A DNA stretch of 64,000 nucleotides. Origin: Cedecea selenatireducens (GTDB taxonomy: Bacteria; Pseudomonadota; Gammaproteobacteria; Enterobacterales; Enterobacteriaceae). The notes under the pieces were generated by a model that was not told where the DNA came from, searched no databases, and saw only the letters and a list, made by a program, of their open reading frames with translations. Below are positions 41,780 through 50,124 of the stretch, one piece after another; position 1 is the first letter of the stretch, and the number at the start of each line of letters is the position of its first letter. The stretch covers positions 62,001 through 126,000 of the forward strand of contig NZ_JBHIKW010000012.1 of NCBI RefSeq assembly GCF_042138895.1, read 5' to 3'. Made by a program: the position numbers and the translations under genes.

Positions 41780-42325
41780 TTACCATTTAGATGTTTCAAA
41801 ATCGATCCGCAATTCTTGACAGTTAATAAGACAGTGAGTTAATACAACAATTGATGCCCTTAATAAACGCTCATCTCTTTCTTTCTGTGCTTCTGATAGT
41901 TCAGAATGCTTTCCTCCATGAAACAAATTATTTCTCACCCGCCGAGTAAGTGATATTGCTTCGGCATAGTTATCATTAGGACGAGAGGGTTTGGTATTTT
42001 TAAAGGAAAGATCATATGTCTGGACTTTTGGAGGGCTGCCTACTAAATCTCTAACAGCACTCTCAAGCTTACCACTTGTTTTTAAACACAATTTTGGTGC
42101 AAGCTTATTTATCAACTCATCCCAATTCGGCTCAACTCGATCCTTCTTAGGGTCCTGACTCTTAGGTGCCTTATATTTCCCACACTCCTTCATGGCGAAC
42201 TCAAACCGTGAGAAAATCGCAAAGAATTCACATACCAAATTTTTATTTAAATTACTTAACGAAAAAATATTAACAATCTCATAATCGCCATCTTTTTCTA
42301 CAATTATTTCACTCATGCTCTTCAT
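41780..42325 (-). CDS. HEPN-like protein with R-X4-H motif
   Basis: 181 residues, mainly helical, with R131-NNLF-H136 followed by GGKH (RRVRNNLFHGGKH). This is the R-X4-H signature of HEPN ribonucleases, which act in abortive infection and toxin-antitoxin systems. An ATG three codons in (42316) has the better ribosome site. No nucleotidyltransferase (MNT) partner adjoins it, so it would be a solitary HEPN protein or the survivor of a pair cut by the IS insertion next to it. Confidence 0.65.
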   Translation of the reverse strand: MKSMSEIIVEKDGDYEIVNIFSLSNLNKNLVCEFFAIFSRFEFAMKECGKYKAPKSQDPKKDRVEPNWDELINKLAPKLCLKTSGKLESAVRDLVGSPPKVQTYDLSFKNTKPSRPNDNYAEAISLTRRVRNNLFHGGKHSELSEAQKERDERLLRASIVVLTHCLINCQELRIDFETSKW

Positions 42326-42514
42326 TCCGTTACTGTTGATTTACAATCTTCATATTGGTTCTTTAATGCTGAGCTTAACAAATTTTTTCATTTTCCTATT
42401 CCAGGATTTGTAATACACTCGCAACTCAATTTTGTATACTGATTTAATCATATATTCAACATACTTACCATAAAATCACCATCGGCACTAATTTCCTTTG
42501 TAAGTATCCCAGCT

Positions 42515-43399
42515 TTAGTTCCACACACTTTTTGAGTTTTCCGTTTTCTCAGCCATCAGCCGATATTCTTCCGGCGTCAGGTTATTCAGGGATTCATGGT
42601 ACCGCTCGCTGTTGTATTCATTCAGCCAGCGTTCCGTTATTTCCCGTGCTTCATTCAGTGTTCTGAACAGATAAAAATCCAGTATTTCAGTCCGGTACGT
42701 CCGGTTAAACCGTTCGATAAATGCGTTTTGCGTCGGTTTGCCTGGCTTGATAAATTCCAGCATCACGACATGCTCTTCAGCCCATTGTGCCAGAGCCAGT
42801 GATATCAGTTCCGGCCCGTTATCCATCCGCATCTTCAGTGGATATCCACGGTTTGCTACTATTCTGTCCAGCACCCGCACGACCCGTTGCGCCGGGATAT
42901 TCAGGTCAATTTCGATAGCCAGCGCTTCACGGTTAAAATCATCGACAACATTGAAAGTCCGAAAACGTCGGCCACATGTCAGCGCGTCGTGCATAAAATC
43001 AATCGACCAACTTTGGTTCAGTGCTTCCGGCGTTGCCAGCGGAGCCGGATTGCGCACCGGCAAGCGTTGTTTACCCTTACGACGAAAATTGAGTTTTAGC
43101 AGACAGTAAATCCGGTGTACACGCTTGTGGTTCCAGACGTGCCCCTGCCTGCGAAGCACCTGAAAAAGCTTCTTAAATCCGTAGCGAGGATAGTGTTCAG
43201 CTGCCTCGGTCAGCCTCTGGATCACCGGTTCATCACGTCGTGTATCCGGTTGATAACGAAACACCGTCCTGCTCAGCGATAACGTCCTGCATGCCTGGCG
43301 TATGCTCATCGTAAATTGCGTGGTCAGATAGTTGACGAGCTCACGCTTTATCGCTGGTTTTAAAGCTTTTTTTCTATGACGTCTTTCAGCGTCCGGCAT
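42515..43399 (-). CDS. IS3-family transposase OrfB (DDE integrase domain)
   Basis: 294 residues. The N-terminal HTH_21-type region (SIRQACRTLSLSRTVFRYQ, YPRYGFKKLFQVLRR) is followed by the rve DDE core: D in SIDFMHDALT, D in MRMDNGPELIS, and E in FIERFNRTYR. The C-terminus has the typical NSERYHESLNNLTPEEY. It is normally made as an OrfAB fusion by -1 frameshifting at the A7G run in the overlap with orfA. Confidence 0.95.
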   Translation of the reverse strand: MPDAERRHRKKALKPAIKRELVNYLTTQFTMSIRQACRTLSLSRTVFRYQPDTRRDEPVIQRLTEAAEHYPRYGFKKLFQVLRRQGHVWNHKRVHRIYCLLKLNFRRKGKQRLPVRNPAPLATPEALNQSWSIDFMHDALTCGRRFRTFNVVDDFNREALAIEIDLNIPAQRVVRVLDRIVANRGYPLKMRMDNGPELISLALAQWAEEHVVMLEFIKPGKPTQNAFIERFNRTYRTEILDFYLFRTLNEAREITERWLNEYNSERYHESLNNLTPEEYRLMAEKTENSKSVWN

Positions 43400-43647
43400 T
43401 CCAGACTCAGATCGGCAAACATCTGCTTCAGACGACGATTCTCGTCTTCAAGATCTTTGATCTTTTTGATATCAGCGGCTTCCATACCGCCATATTTCGC
43501 CTTCCAGTTGTAATAGCTGGCTTCAGAAATAGCAGCCTCACGACACACATCTTTGACGGTTCGACCAGCTTCTACAGATTTCAGAACGGCAATGATCTGG
43601 TGCTCGGTGAATCGGATCTTACGCATAGCGATCTCCTCAGGTGACAT
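43360..43647 (-). CDS. IS3-family transposase OrfA (DNA-binding)
   Basis: 95 residues (a few fewer if the ATG of MRKIRFTEHQ is used). A helix-turn-helix (VKDVCREAAISEASYYNWKAK) is followed by a leucine-zipper-like helix (IKDLEDENRRLKQMFADLSL). OrfA binds the IS ends and limits transposition. It overlaps orfB by 40 bp across the slippery A7G. Confidence 0.93.
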   Translation of the reverse strand: MSPEEIAMRKIRFTEHQIIAVLKSVEAGRTVKDVCREAAISEASYYNWKAKYGGMEAADIKKIKDLEDENRRLKQMFADLSLECRTLKDVIEKKL

Positions 43648-43897
43648 AATCAGTATGTCGGAAGATCTCTAAAAATGAATGGGCCGTTTTGGTGGGATAC
43701 TTACACCTTCATGCACCTGCATTAAAACCGCCCCCTGAAGCGGGCAGGCGTGGCGGGGAGAGCATTGCGCGCTGGAAATATAAATAATTATATATTCCAC
43801 TTAAAGTAAGTACCGATTTGAAGAACGATGACAATTACGTGTTAAAGCCACCTTTTTACGCGGCCTTAACACATTAATCTAAAAATCACCAAACGAA

Positions 43898-45007
43898 TTA
43901 ATCAGCGACAAACTTATATAAATCATAGGCTTTTACTTTTTTTGCTTCAATTGTTTTCATAATACTGGCTTTGATTTCATTAATTTTTGAAACAGAAGCA
44001 CCTTTGCCATTAAATGCTTTAAAATCAATAACAAGCTCAGCAACTTCTGATTTCTTAGTTGAATACTCCGGAAATTCATATGAGATCTTACACTCTGCGT
44101 CATAGTCAATATCTTGCATTGTGTAACTGGCCACGAGCTTTGATATTTTCAGATTTGGGTGAAGGCTTTTATTTCTGAAGAATATTGACTCACCTAAAGT
44201 ACCTTTTAGTTTTAATTCTTCAATATTTCTTTCTAACCACTTTAGATCATCTGGAAAAGTGGTTGTTTCATCCGGATAGAAATCAACATCTATAATTTTT
44301 TGAAAATAAAATTCGTTTTGGACATGAGATTTGGCAATATTCTCAAGAAATTGTATTCTTTTAGCATTATCAAAATGATTAAACTGAATTTTTAATATCT
44401 CAGAGTTTTGCTTAATATGTCCTTGGGCCTTCAAATGGGAATTTAACCTTCTCAGTATTTTATCTGCAACTAACTTTGTTTCTTGAGATGTGTGATTGAG
44501 AGAAATATTTACTTCGACATCATCTTTCTTCTCACTATTTTTTTCCAATTCAATTCTACCAGAAAAATACTGTTCTGCTTCATGCCAACCATTCATTAGA
44601 TCTATACGTTTTATGGTGAAGTCTAAAGCTATAGAATCATCATTATCTTTTACATAAAAGTCAGAAACATTTGTCACTTCATAATTACAAAAAGGATCAT
44701 CTACCAAATCAGATAGGTTGAAATCATCACCTATAGAATCAATTAAAGACTCTTCTGAGTCCCATTTCAGAGTCCTCATGTTAATTTTTGTGCTATGTTC
44801 TTTGGTTTTAATTCTATCCTGAAGGAAATAGTACTCCGACGGACTCACTAGAGTTTTAATCAATAATGGAACCGTATTATTTTTTTCGTCACTAGAACAA
44901 AATACTCCCCTCCCTCGTAATACGGACTTCACTTCACTTTTACTTATCTTTGATTGAGACAAGAGAGTTTTTAAATTATCGCCACTTGGCAAAATCATAG
45001 AGTCCAT
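43898..45007 (-). CDS. Partner protein of a two-gene module beside the integrase, unknown family
   Basis: 369 residues from the ATG at 45007, chosen because gaggg lies 8 bases upstream and the codon is 4 bp after the stop of the preceding gene; a longer frame from 45049 would overlap it. The protein is acidic, AT-rich coded, without signal or membrane segment, and shows no catalytic motif I recognise. A C-terminal beta-rich region (EYSTKKSEVAELVIDF) and a helical middle part (IKQNSEILKIQFNHFDNAKR) are visible. It probably works with the nuclease-like protein upstream. Confidence 0.65.
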   Translation of the reverse strand: MDSMILPSGDNLKTLLSQSKISKSEVKSVLRGRGVFCSSDEKNNTVPLLIKTLVSPSEYYFLQDRIKTKEHSTKINMRTLKWDSEESLIDSIGDDFNLSDLVDDPFCNYEVTNVSDFYVKDNDDSIALDFTIKRIDLMNGWHEAEQYFSGRIELEKNSEKKDDVEVNISLNHTSQETKLVADKILRRLNSHLKAQGHIKQNSEILKIQFNHFDNAKRIQFLENIAKSHVQNEFYFQKIIDVDFYPDETTTFPDDLKWLERNIEELKLKGTLGESIFFRNKSLHPNLKISKLVASYTMQDIDYDAECKISYEFPEYSTKKSEVAELVIDFKAFNGKGASVSKINEIKASIMKTIEAKKVKAYDLYKFVAD

Positions 45008-45011
45008 TATC

Positions 45012-45929
45012 TTACCCTCTAAAATCGGTATTGTAAGAATCAATTTCAATATTTATCTCTCTGTCAAGAGATAAACGCAATCTGTCCAAATCTTCTTTAG
45101 CATTCAGCTTGTTATAATGACTAAATACGAATAAAAGATTTTTAGATATATCAGCTACTAAATCCCTTGTACATGATAGTAAATGCTCAATACCATTAGT
45201 GGAAAATGGTTCAGATGAAACCAAACAAATAATAGGTTGTTCTTGATTACCTCTTTCAATGACAAAAGGAATTATTGGGGAAGAAATATACTCAACTGGG
45301 AATATTTTCCCAAAATACCGCTTACCAGTAATGGTAAGATTTAGAGATGTTGGAGGATAGAAAAAATTAACTTTATCATCCCCGTATTTATTCTTTATAT
45401 AAGTAATACTCTCATATAAAAAAGATGCTCTTTTATTATCCACAACATGTATAGTTCTGTATTTAAGATCACTGCTAATTTGTGAACTCTTAATAGAACT
45501 AATAATATCTTGTTTATCCGGGTTACTGTCATTATTAATGTAAAAAAGAACACCCGTATCAACTTTTTTACAACCATTATATCGACCAGCAGAAATCACC
45601 TGCTGATTGATTTCTTTTTTTAGCGAGGATTTTGCATAACACTCTATAGCTGTAGCGATATCTTCGAAATGACTTTTAAAGGTGGAAGCCACTTTAGAAT
45701 AAGGATTTGAAGAATATTTTGATGATACTATCACATTCTCTATAGTCTTCGATTCTAACGGTGAATTATAGACAAATAATGCATCGATACCATGTGTGTT
45801 TTTTTCATGTTTACGCGTGTGGCAGTCAACATATTTATTTGCCGCATGGTTCTCCCATCCAAATATATTAAGAAAATGCGAGACTATGTCCTCACCATAA
45901 TCCCCTACTAGTTTAGAAAACTCACCCAT
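45012..45929 (-). CDS. Probable PD-(D/E)XK nuclease-like protein of a two-gene module
   Basis: 305 residues. The N-terminus fits a restriction-endonuclease-like core: E13 in GDYGEDIVSHFLNIFGW, D49 in THGIDALFVY, and S69-x-K71 in NVIVSSKYS. The remainder is a second domain with strands around QPIICLVSSEPF. The start has an aggatg-type ribosome site and is only 4 bp after the integrase stop, so it is read from the integrase transcript. Coding is strongly AT-rich, unlike the chromosome. Its layout resembles reported two-gene defence modules such as GAPS4; this identity is unverified. Confidence 0.65.
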   Translation of the reverse strand: MGEFSKLVGDYGEDIVSHFLNIFGWENHAANKYVDCHTRKHEKNTHGIDALFVYNSPLESKTIENVIVSSKYSSNPYSKVASTFKSHFEDIATAIECYAKSSLKKEINQQVISAGRYNGCKKVDTGVLFYINNDSNPDKQDIISSIKSSQISSDLKYRTIHVVDNKRASFLYESITYIKNKYGDDKVNFFYPPTSLNLTITGKRYFGKIFPVEYISSPIIPFVIERGNQEQPIICLVSSEPFSTNGIEHLLSCTRDLVADISKNLLFVFSHYNKLNAKEDLDRLRLSLDREINIEIDSYNTDFRG

Positions 45930-45933
45930 AAGA

Positions 45934-47109
45934 TCATCCTTTTATGTTAAATAAAAAACTTGAATACCATTGAAGCATTGACCGCCGTTTTTCAATGTAT
46001 TGAGCGTGATTATAAGTTCCTCGAATACAATTTTTATCTACGTGGGCTAATTGCATCTCAATCCATTGTGAGTCATATCCTTTCTCATGCAAGATGGTAG
46101 AAAGCGTATGCCGAAATCCATGCCCTGTAACGCGCCCAGCATATCCAATACGCTTTATGACTTGGTTGATACTAGCCTCACTCATAGGCTTGTTCGGATC
46201 GTTCCGCCCCGGAAATGCATAACGATAATTCCCTGTCATCATTTTGAGTTCATTAAGTAAATCTAACGCTTGAGACGACAGTGGCACAAGGTGTGCCCTA
46301 CGCATTTTCATCCTTTCTGCTGGAATTTCCCAAATAGCGTTATCCAGATCAAACTCTGACCACAATGCCGCACGTAATTCGATGGTTCTTACACCCGTAA
46401 TCATCAGTAACTTCGTAGCAATCTGGACAAGCCGACTACCTGTGTAACTGTCTAAAACACAAAGAAAATCAGGTATCTCATCAGCCTTTAAGAACGGGAA
46501 ATGATTGGATTGATGTACTTCAAGAGCACTGGAGAGATCCGCAGCAGGGTTAAATTCAGCCCTTCCTGTGGCAATGGCATAACGAAAAACTTCTGAACAA
46601 CGCTGCCTAACTTTGCGCATTTTCTCTAACGCGCCACGTTTCTCAATTTTACGCAGCACGTTTAACAGCTCTAACGGTTTAATTTCACCTACTGGCCTCG
46701 TCCCTACAAAAGGAAATATGTCGTTCTGAAACGCTTCCATGATGTCTGAGGCATAGCCAGCCGACCATTTAGCAGATTTCATCTGATGCCACTCTGTGGC
46801 TATCTTTTCGAACGCGCTTTCAGACTCAGTTTGCAAAGCGATCTTCTGCTCTTTAAGAACCTTACTCGGGTTCTTTCCTTCAGCAACCAGTTTTCGGGCA
46901 TCGTCACGGCGTGAACGAGCATCGGCAAGTGTGATTGTTGGATAAACACCAAGCGAGATCATTTTGGGTTTACCGGCATAGCGATAGCGGAACCGCCAAC
47001 TCTTGCTTCCATTGGGTTCTATAAGCAATGACAACCCTTGCCCATCCCCAAGTGTATAGGCTTTAGCTTCAGGCTTAGCGCGGCGAATCTGCATATCGTT
47101 TAAAAGCAT
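45934..47109 (-). CDS. P4-type tyrosine integrase
   Basis: About 391 residues from the ATG at 47109; an upstream in-frame ATG at 47145 and one at 47094 are alternatives. The N-terminal DUF4102 arm-binding domain (YTLGDGQGLSLLIEPNGSKSWRFRY, ISLGVYPTITLADAR) is followed by the catalytic domain with R in GVRTIELRAALWSEFDL, HGFRHT, the late H in LAHVDKNCIRGTYNHAQY and its tyrosine. It is transcribed away from the thrW tRNA gene, whose 3' end is its presumed attachment site. E. coli has CP4-6 at the same tRNA. Confidence 0.92.
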   Translation of the reverse strand: MLLNDMQIRRAKPEAKAYTLGDGQGLSLLIEPNGSKSWRFRYRYAGKPKMISLGVYPTITLADARSRRDDARKLVAEGKNPSKVLKEQKIALQTESESAFEKIATEWHQMKSAKWSAGYASDIMEAFQNDIFPFVGTRPVGEIKPLELLNVLRKIEKRGALEKMRKVRQRCSEVFRYAIATGRAEFNPAADLSSALEVHQSNHFPFLKADEIPDFLCVLDSYTGSRLVQIATKLLMITGVRTIELRAALWSEFDLDNAIWEIPAERMKMRRAHLVPLSSQALDLLNELKMMTGNYRYAFPGRNDPNKPMSEASINQVIKRIGYAGRVTGHGFRHTLSTILHEKGYDSQWIEMQLAHVDKNCIRGTYNHAQYIEKRRSMLQWYSSFLFNIKG

Positions 47110-47161
47110 GTGTATAGGAGTCCAGGACCGAACAGGAACATACACACATTCCTATACACAT
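47108..47161. repeat. 12-bp inverted repeat spanning the integrase start
   Basis: ATGTGTATAGGA (47108-47119) and TCCTATACACAT (47150-47161) are exact reverse complements with a 30-bp spacer. The proposed integrase start codon lies within the left arm. The element may be an arm-type integrase site or an autoregulatory operator. Confidence 0.6.
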
Positions 47162-47189
47162 TCAGTACCGGATTCTACTGGATAGTTAC

Positions 47190-47256
47190 GGACTAACATG
47201 GACTTAAAACAAGAAAAACCTTTATAAATCAGATGATTTAAGGACTAATACGGACG
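47190..47256. repeat. Direct repeats GGACTAAYAYGGAC, probable integrase arm sites
   Basis: Near-identical copies at 47190-47204 and 47242-47256 lie in the 110 bp between the integrase and the tRNA. Such short direct repeats next to a tRNA 3' end are the usual form of arm-type sites for P4-family integrases. Confidence 0.6.
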
Positions 47257-47272
47257 CTTGAGGAAGTTGAAA

Positions 47273-47348
47273 TGGTGCCGATAATAGGAGTCGAACCTAC
47301 GACCTTCGCATTACGAATGCGCTGCTCTACCAACTGAGCTATATCGGC
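47273..47348 (-). tRNA. thrW: tRNA-Thr (anticodon CGT)
   Basis: A 76-nt cloverleaf on the minus strand with acceptor GCCGATA, D-loop AGCTCAGTTGGTAGAGC, anticodon loop TTCGTAA, T-arm GGTTCGACTCC and encoded CCA. It lies 111 bp after proA, the position of thrW in E. coli. The tRNA is complete, as expected when an island integrates at the 3' end and rebuilds it. Confidence 0.97.
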
Positions 47349-47459
47349 TTTCAGGGCGCGCCACGAGCGTGACTGCGGTGTAAAAGGGTAAGGAAGATTG
47401 GGTGATGCGTCAACCACTTATCAAACTGACTGCTGGTTTTTGCATCACCCTGCTTTTAA

Positions 47460-48713
47460 TTACGCACGAATCGTGTCGTCGCCGAAGCCGATCCACTTGT
47501 AGGTGGTTAAGGCTTCAAGCCCCATTGGGCCGCGGGCGTGCAGCTTCTGGGTGCTGACAGCCACTTCCGCGCCAAGGCCAAACTGGCCGCCGTCGGTGAA
47601 GCGAGTTGAGGCGTTGACGTATACGGCAGAGGAATCCACTTCGTTAATAAAGCGGTTCGCGTTGCGCAGCGTGCGGGTCAGGATGGCGTCCGAATGCTGG
47701 GTGCCGTGCTCGCGAATGTGGGCGATGGCATCGTCCAGGTCGGCCACCACTTTCACGTTCAAATGCAGCGACAGCCATTCGTCGTTGTAGTCCGCTTCTT
47801 TCACCGTCTCCACCGCCGCCGGGCCGTTTTGCAGCACAGGCAGCGATTTCTCGTCAGCATGCAGGGTCACGCCAGACTCGGCCATTTGCTTGCTCAGCGC
47901 AGGCAGGAAGCTGTCGGCAATCGCCTGGTGCACCAGCAGCGTTTCCACCGTGTTGCAGGTGCTCGGGCGCTGGGTTTTGGCGTTAACGATGATTTTCAGC
48001 GCCGGTTCAAACTCGGCGGTGTCGTCCACCACGATGTGGCACACACCGATACCGCCGGTGATCACCGGGATCGTCGACTGTTCGCGGCAAAGTTTATGCA
48101 GGCCCGCGCCACCGCGAGGGATCAGCATGTCGATGTAGCGATCGAGGCGCAGCATTTCGGTCACCAGCGCACGGTCGGGGTTTTCAATCGCCTGGACCGC
48201 CGCTTTCGGCAGGCCGCACTCTTCCAGCGCCTGCTGGATCACCGCCACCGTGGCGTTGTTGGTGCGCCAGGTTTCTTTCCCGCCGCGCAGAATGGCGGCG
48301 TTGCCGGTTTTCAGGCACAGAGAGGCAACGTCTACGGTGACGTTCGGCCGGGCTTCATAAATCACGCCCACCACGCCGAGCGGCACGCGGCGACGTTCGA
48401 TGCGCAGCCCGCTGTCCAGCAGCCCGCCGTCAATCACCTGCCCTACCGGATCGGCGAGATTGCAAACCTGGCGCACGTCGTCGGCGATGCCTTTCAGGCG
48501 GGCCGGGGTGAGCTGCAGGCGGTCAAGCATGGCTTCGCTGAGGCCGTTTTTACGCGCCTCGTCCACGTCCTGCTGGTTCGCGGTCAGGATATGTTCCGCA
48601 CGCGCTTCAAGGTAGTCGGCAATTTTTTCCAGCACGCGGTTCTTCTCGCGCCCGGAGAGCAGTGCCAGCTGGTAAGAGGCCTCTTTTGCCGCTTTGCCCA
48701 TTTGTTCAAGCAT
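47460..48713 (-). CDS. proA: Gamma-glutamyl phosphate reductase ProA
   Basis: 417 residues, the E. coli length. It catalyses the second step of proline synthesis, NADPH-dependent reduction of gamma-glutamyl phosphate. The aldehyde-dehydrogenase-like catalytic cysteine lies in AKTQRPSTCNTVETLLVH, and the cofactor segment in AILRGGKETWRTNNATV. It lies 11 bp after proB in the same operon. Confidence 0.98.
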   Translation of the reverse strand: MLEQMGKAAKEASYQLALLSGREKNRVLEKIADYLEARAEHILTANQQDVDEARKNGLSEAMLDRLQLTPARLKGIADDVRQVCNLADPVGQVIDGGLLDSGLRIERRRVPLGVVGVIYEARPNVTVDVASLCLKTGNAAILRGGKETWRTNNATVAVIQQALEECGLPKAAVQAIENPDRALVTEMLRLDRYIDMLIPRGGAGLHKLCREQSTIPVITGGIGVCHIVVDDTAEFEPALKIIVNAKTQRPSTCNTVETLLVHQAIADSFLPALSKQMAESGVTLHADEKSLPVLQNGPAAVETVKEADYNDEWLSLHLNVKVVADLDDAIAHIREHGTQHSDAILTRTLRNANRFINEVDSSAVYVNASTRFTDGGQFGLGAEVAVSTQKLHARGPMGLEALTTYKWIGFGDDTIRA

Positions 48714-48724
48714 TTATCTGCTCC

Positions 48725-49828
48725 TTAATTAACAATCATGTCGTCGCGATGCACGGCCACCGGGCCATATTCATAGCCGAGGATGTCGTCGATTTGCTGG
48801 GAGTGGTGCCCGGCAATACGGCGCAGGGCGTCGCTGTTGTAGCGGCAAACGCCGTGGGCGATGTCGCGCCCTTCCAGGCTACGAATGCGAATCACCTCAC
48901 CACGGGAGAAGTTACCGCTCACGCTTTTGATGCCTTTAGGCAGCAATGAGCTTCCGCGTTCCAGAATAGCGGACAATGCGCCGTCATCCACGGTGATTTC
49001 ACCGGCTGGCGGGGCGCCGAAGATCCAGCGTTTGCGGTTCTCCAGCGGAGACTGCTGCGCGTGGAAGCGTGTACCGACGGGGTTCCCGGCCATCACGTCG
49101 CCAATAACGCCAGGCTTGCTGCCTGCGGCGATGATCACGTCGATGCCAGCGCGGCAGGCCACGTCCGCAGCCTGCAGTTTAGTGCCCATGCCGCCTGTGC
49201 CAAGGCCAGAAACGCTGTCGCCTGCAATGGCGCGCAGCGCGTCGTCGATGCCGTGCACTTCTTTGATCAGTTCCGCTGCCGGGTTGTTACGCGGGTCAGC
49301 GGTATACAGGCCCTGCTGGTCGGTGAGCAGCAGCAGCTTGTCGGCCCCGGCCAGAATCGCCGCCAGCGCAGAAAGGTTGTCGTTATCGCCCACTTTGATT
49401 TCCGCCGTCGCCACGGCGTCGTTTTCATTAATGACCGGCACAATGTTGTTATCTAACAGAGCTCTGAGCGTGTCGCGGGCATTAAGGAAGCGCTCGCGGT
49501 CTTCCATATCGGCGCGGGTGAGCAGCATCTGCCCGACGTGAATGCCGTAAATAGAGAACAGCTGTTCCCAAAGCTGAATCAGGCGACTTTGCCCTACCGC
49601 GGCCAGCAGCTGCTTGGACGCGATGGTGGCGGGGAGTTCGGGGTAACCGAGGTGTTCACGCCCGGCGGCAATCGCCCCGGAGGTCACAATCACAATACGA
49701 TGCCCCGCCGCGTGCAGCTGGGCACACTGGCGAACCAGTTCAACAATATGGGCGCGGTTCAGGCGGCGGGAGCCACCGGTTAATACGCTGGTGCCTAGTT
49801 TTACGACCAGCGTCTGGCTGTCACTCAT
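48725..49828 (-). CDS. proB: Glutamate 5-kinase ProB
   Basis: 367 residues: an amino-acid kinase domain (VVKLGTSVLTGGSRRLN, VTSGAIAAGREHLG, VINENDAVATAEIKVGDND, GTGGMGTKLQAA) followed by a C-terminal PUA domain (about 275-367). It is the first and proline-inhibited step of proline synthesis. It forms an operon with proA and is divergent from phoE. Confidence 0.98.
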   Translation of the reverse strand: MSDSQTLVVKLGTSVLTGGSRRLNRAHIVELVRQCAQLHAAGHRIVIVTSGAIAAGREHLGYPELPATIASKQLLAAVGQSRLIQLWEQLFSIYGIHVGQMLLTRADMEDRERFLNARDTLRALLDNNIVPVINENDAVATAEIKVGDNDNLSALAAILAGADKLLLLTDQQGLYTADPRNNPAAELIKEVHGIDDALRAIAGDSVSGLGTGGMGTKLQAADVACRAGIDVIIAAGSKPGVIGDVMAGNPVGTRFHAQQSPLENRKRWIFGAPPAGEITVDDGALSAILERGSSLLPKGIKSVSGNFSRGEVIRIRSLEGRDIAHGVCRYNSDALRRIAGHHSQQIDDILGYEYGPVAVHRDDMIVN

Positions 49829-50019
49829 GATTCTCTGCCGTTTCTACAAAAAGGGGAAATTAAAAAGCCAGATGACGTTGTAACAGGACTCGCGCGGCTT
49901 GCCAACAGGCGCGTGGGAAAAGGGCTAATAAGCGAAAAGCGATCGCTGAAAATAGCGGATATATTTTACATTTTTATGACATATAAACTTTATTACGTTT
50001 ATTTAATCTTTCTCCTAAA

Positions 50020-50037
50020 TTGTCATAAATCTTTAAT
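50020..50037 (+). promoter_or_regulatory. Pho box upstream of phoE
   Basis: tTGTCATAAATCTttaAT matches the PhoB consensus (two CTGTCAT-type half repeats) at about 15 of 18 positions. It lies 88-105 bp upstream of the ATG, where E. coli phoE has its PhoB site. Confidence 0.75.
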
Positions 50038-50124
50038 CTGAGAACGATAAAACCCTTCCTGTTTTTAGCGGGAGCCCGACTCCTGGAACAATTTTGCAAG
50101 CTTTCATCATTCTTGGGATAACAA

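Larger units (their letters stand above)
42499..43705 (-). mobile_element. Intact IS3-family insertion sequence (IS407-like group), 1207 bp
   Basis: The terminal inverted repeats both begin TGTAAGTATCCCA (42499 rightward and 43705 leftward) and diverge after 13 bases. The element is flanked by a perfect 4-bp target duplication CCTT (42495-42498 and 43706-43709). It encodes the usual orfA and orfB in overlapping frames with an A7G slippery run (minus strand, 43373-43366) for frameshifting to OrfAB. Matching duplications and intact frames suggest a recent, possibly active insertion. Confidence 0.95.

Noticed and set aside
41584..41790. A 68-codon plus-strand frame near 41.6 kb
   Set aside because: No ribosome site, no recognisable domain, and the opposite strand shows remnants of a decayed phage-like frame.
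43898..45929. Firm assignment of the two-gene module to GAPS4
   Set aside because: The gene layout and nuclease-like start are suggestive, but I cannot compare sequences here, so it is left as a possibility.
47694..48728. A 344-codon open frame opposite proA
   Set aside because: proA is clear on the minus strand; this is an antisense shadow.
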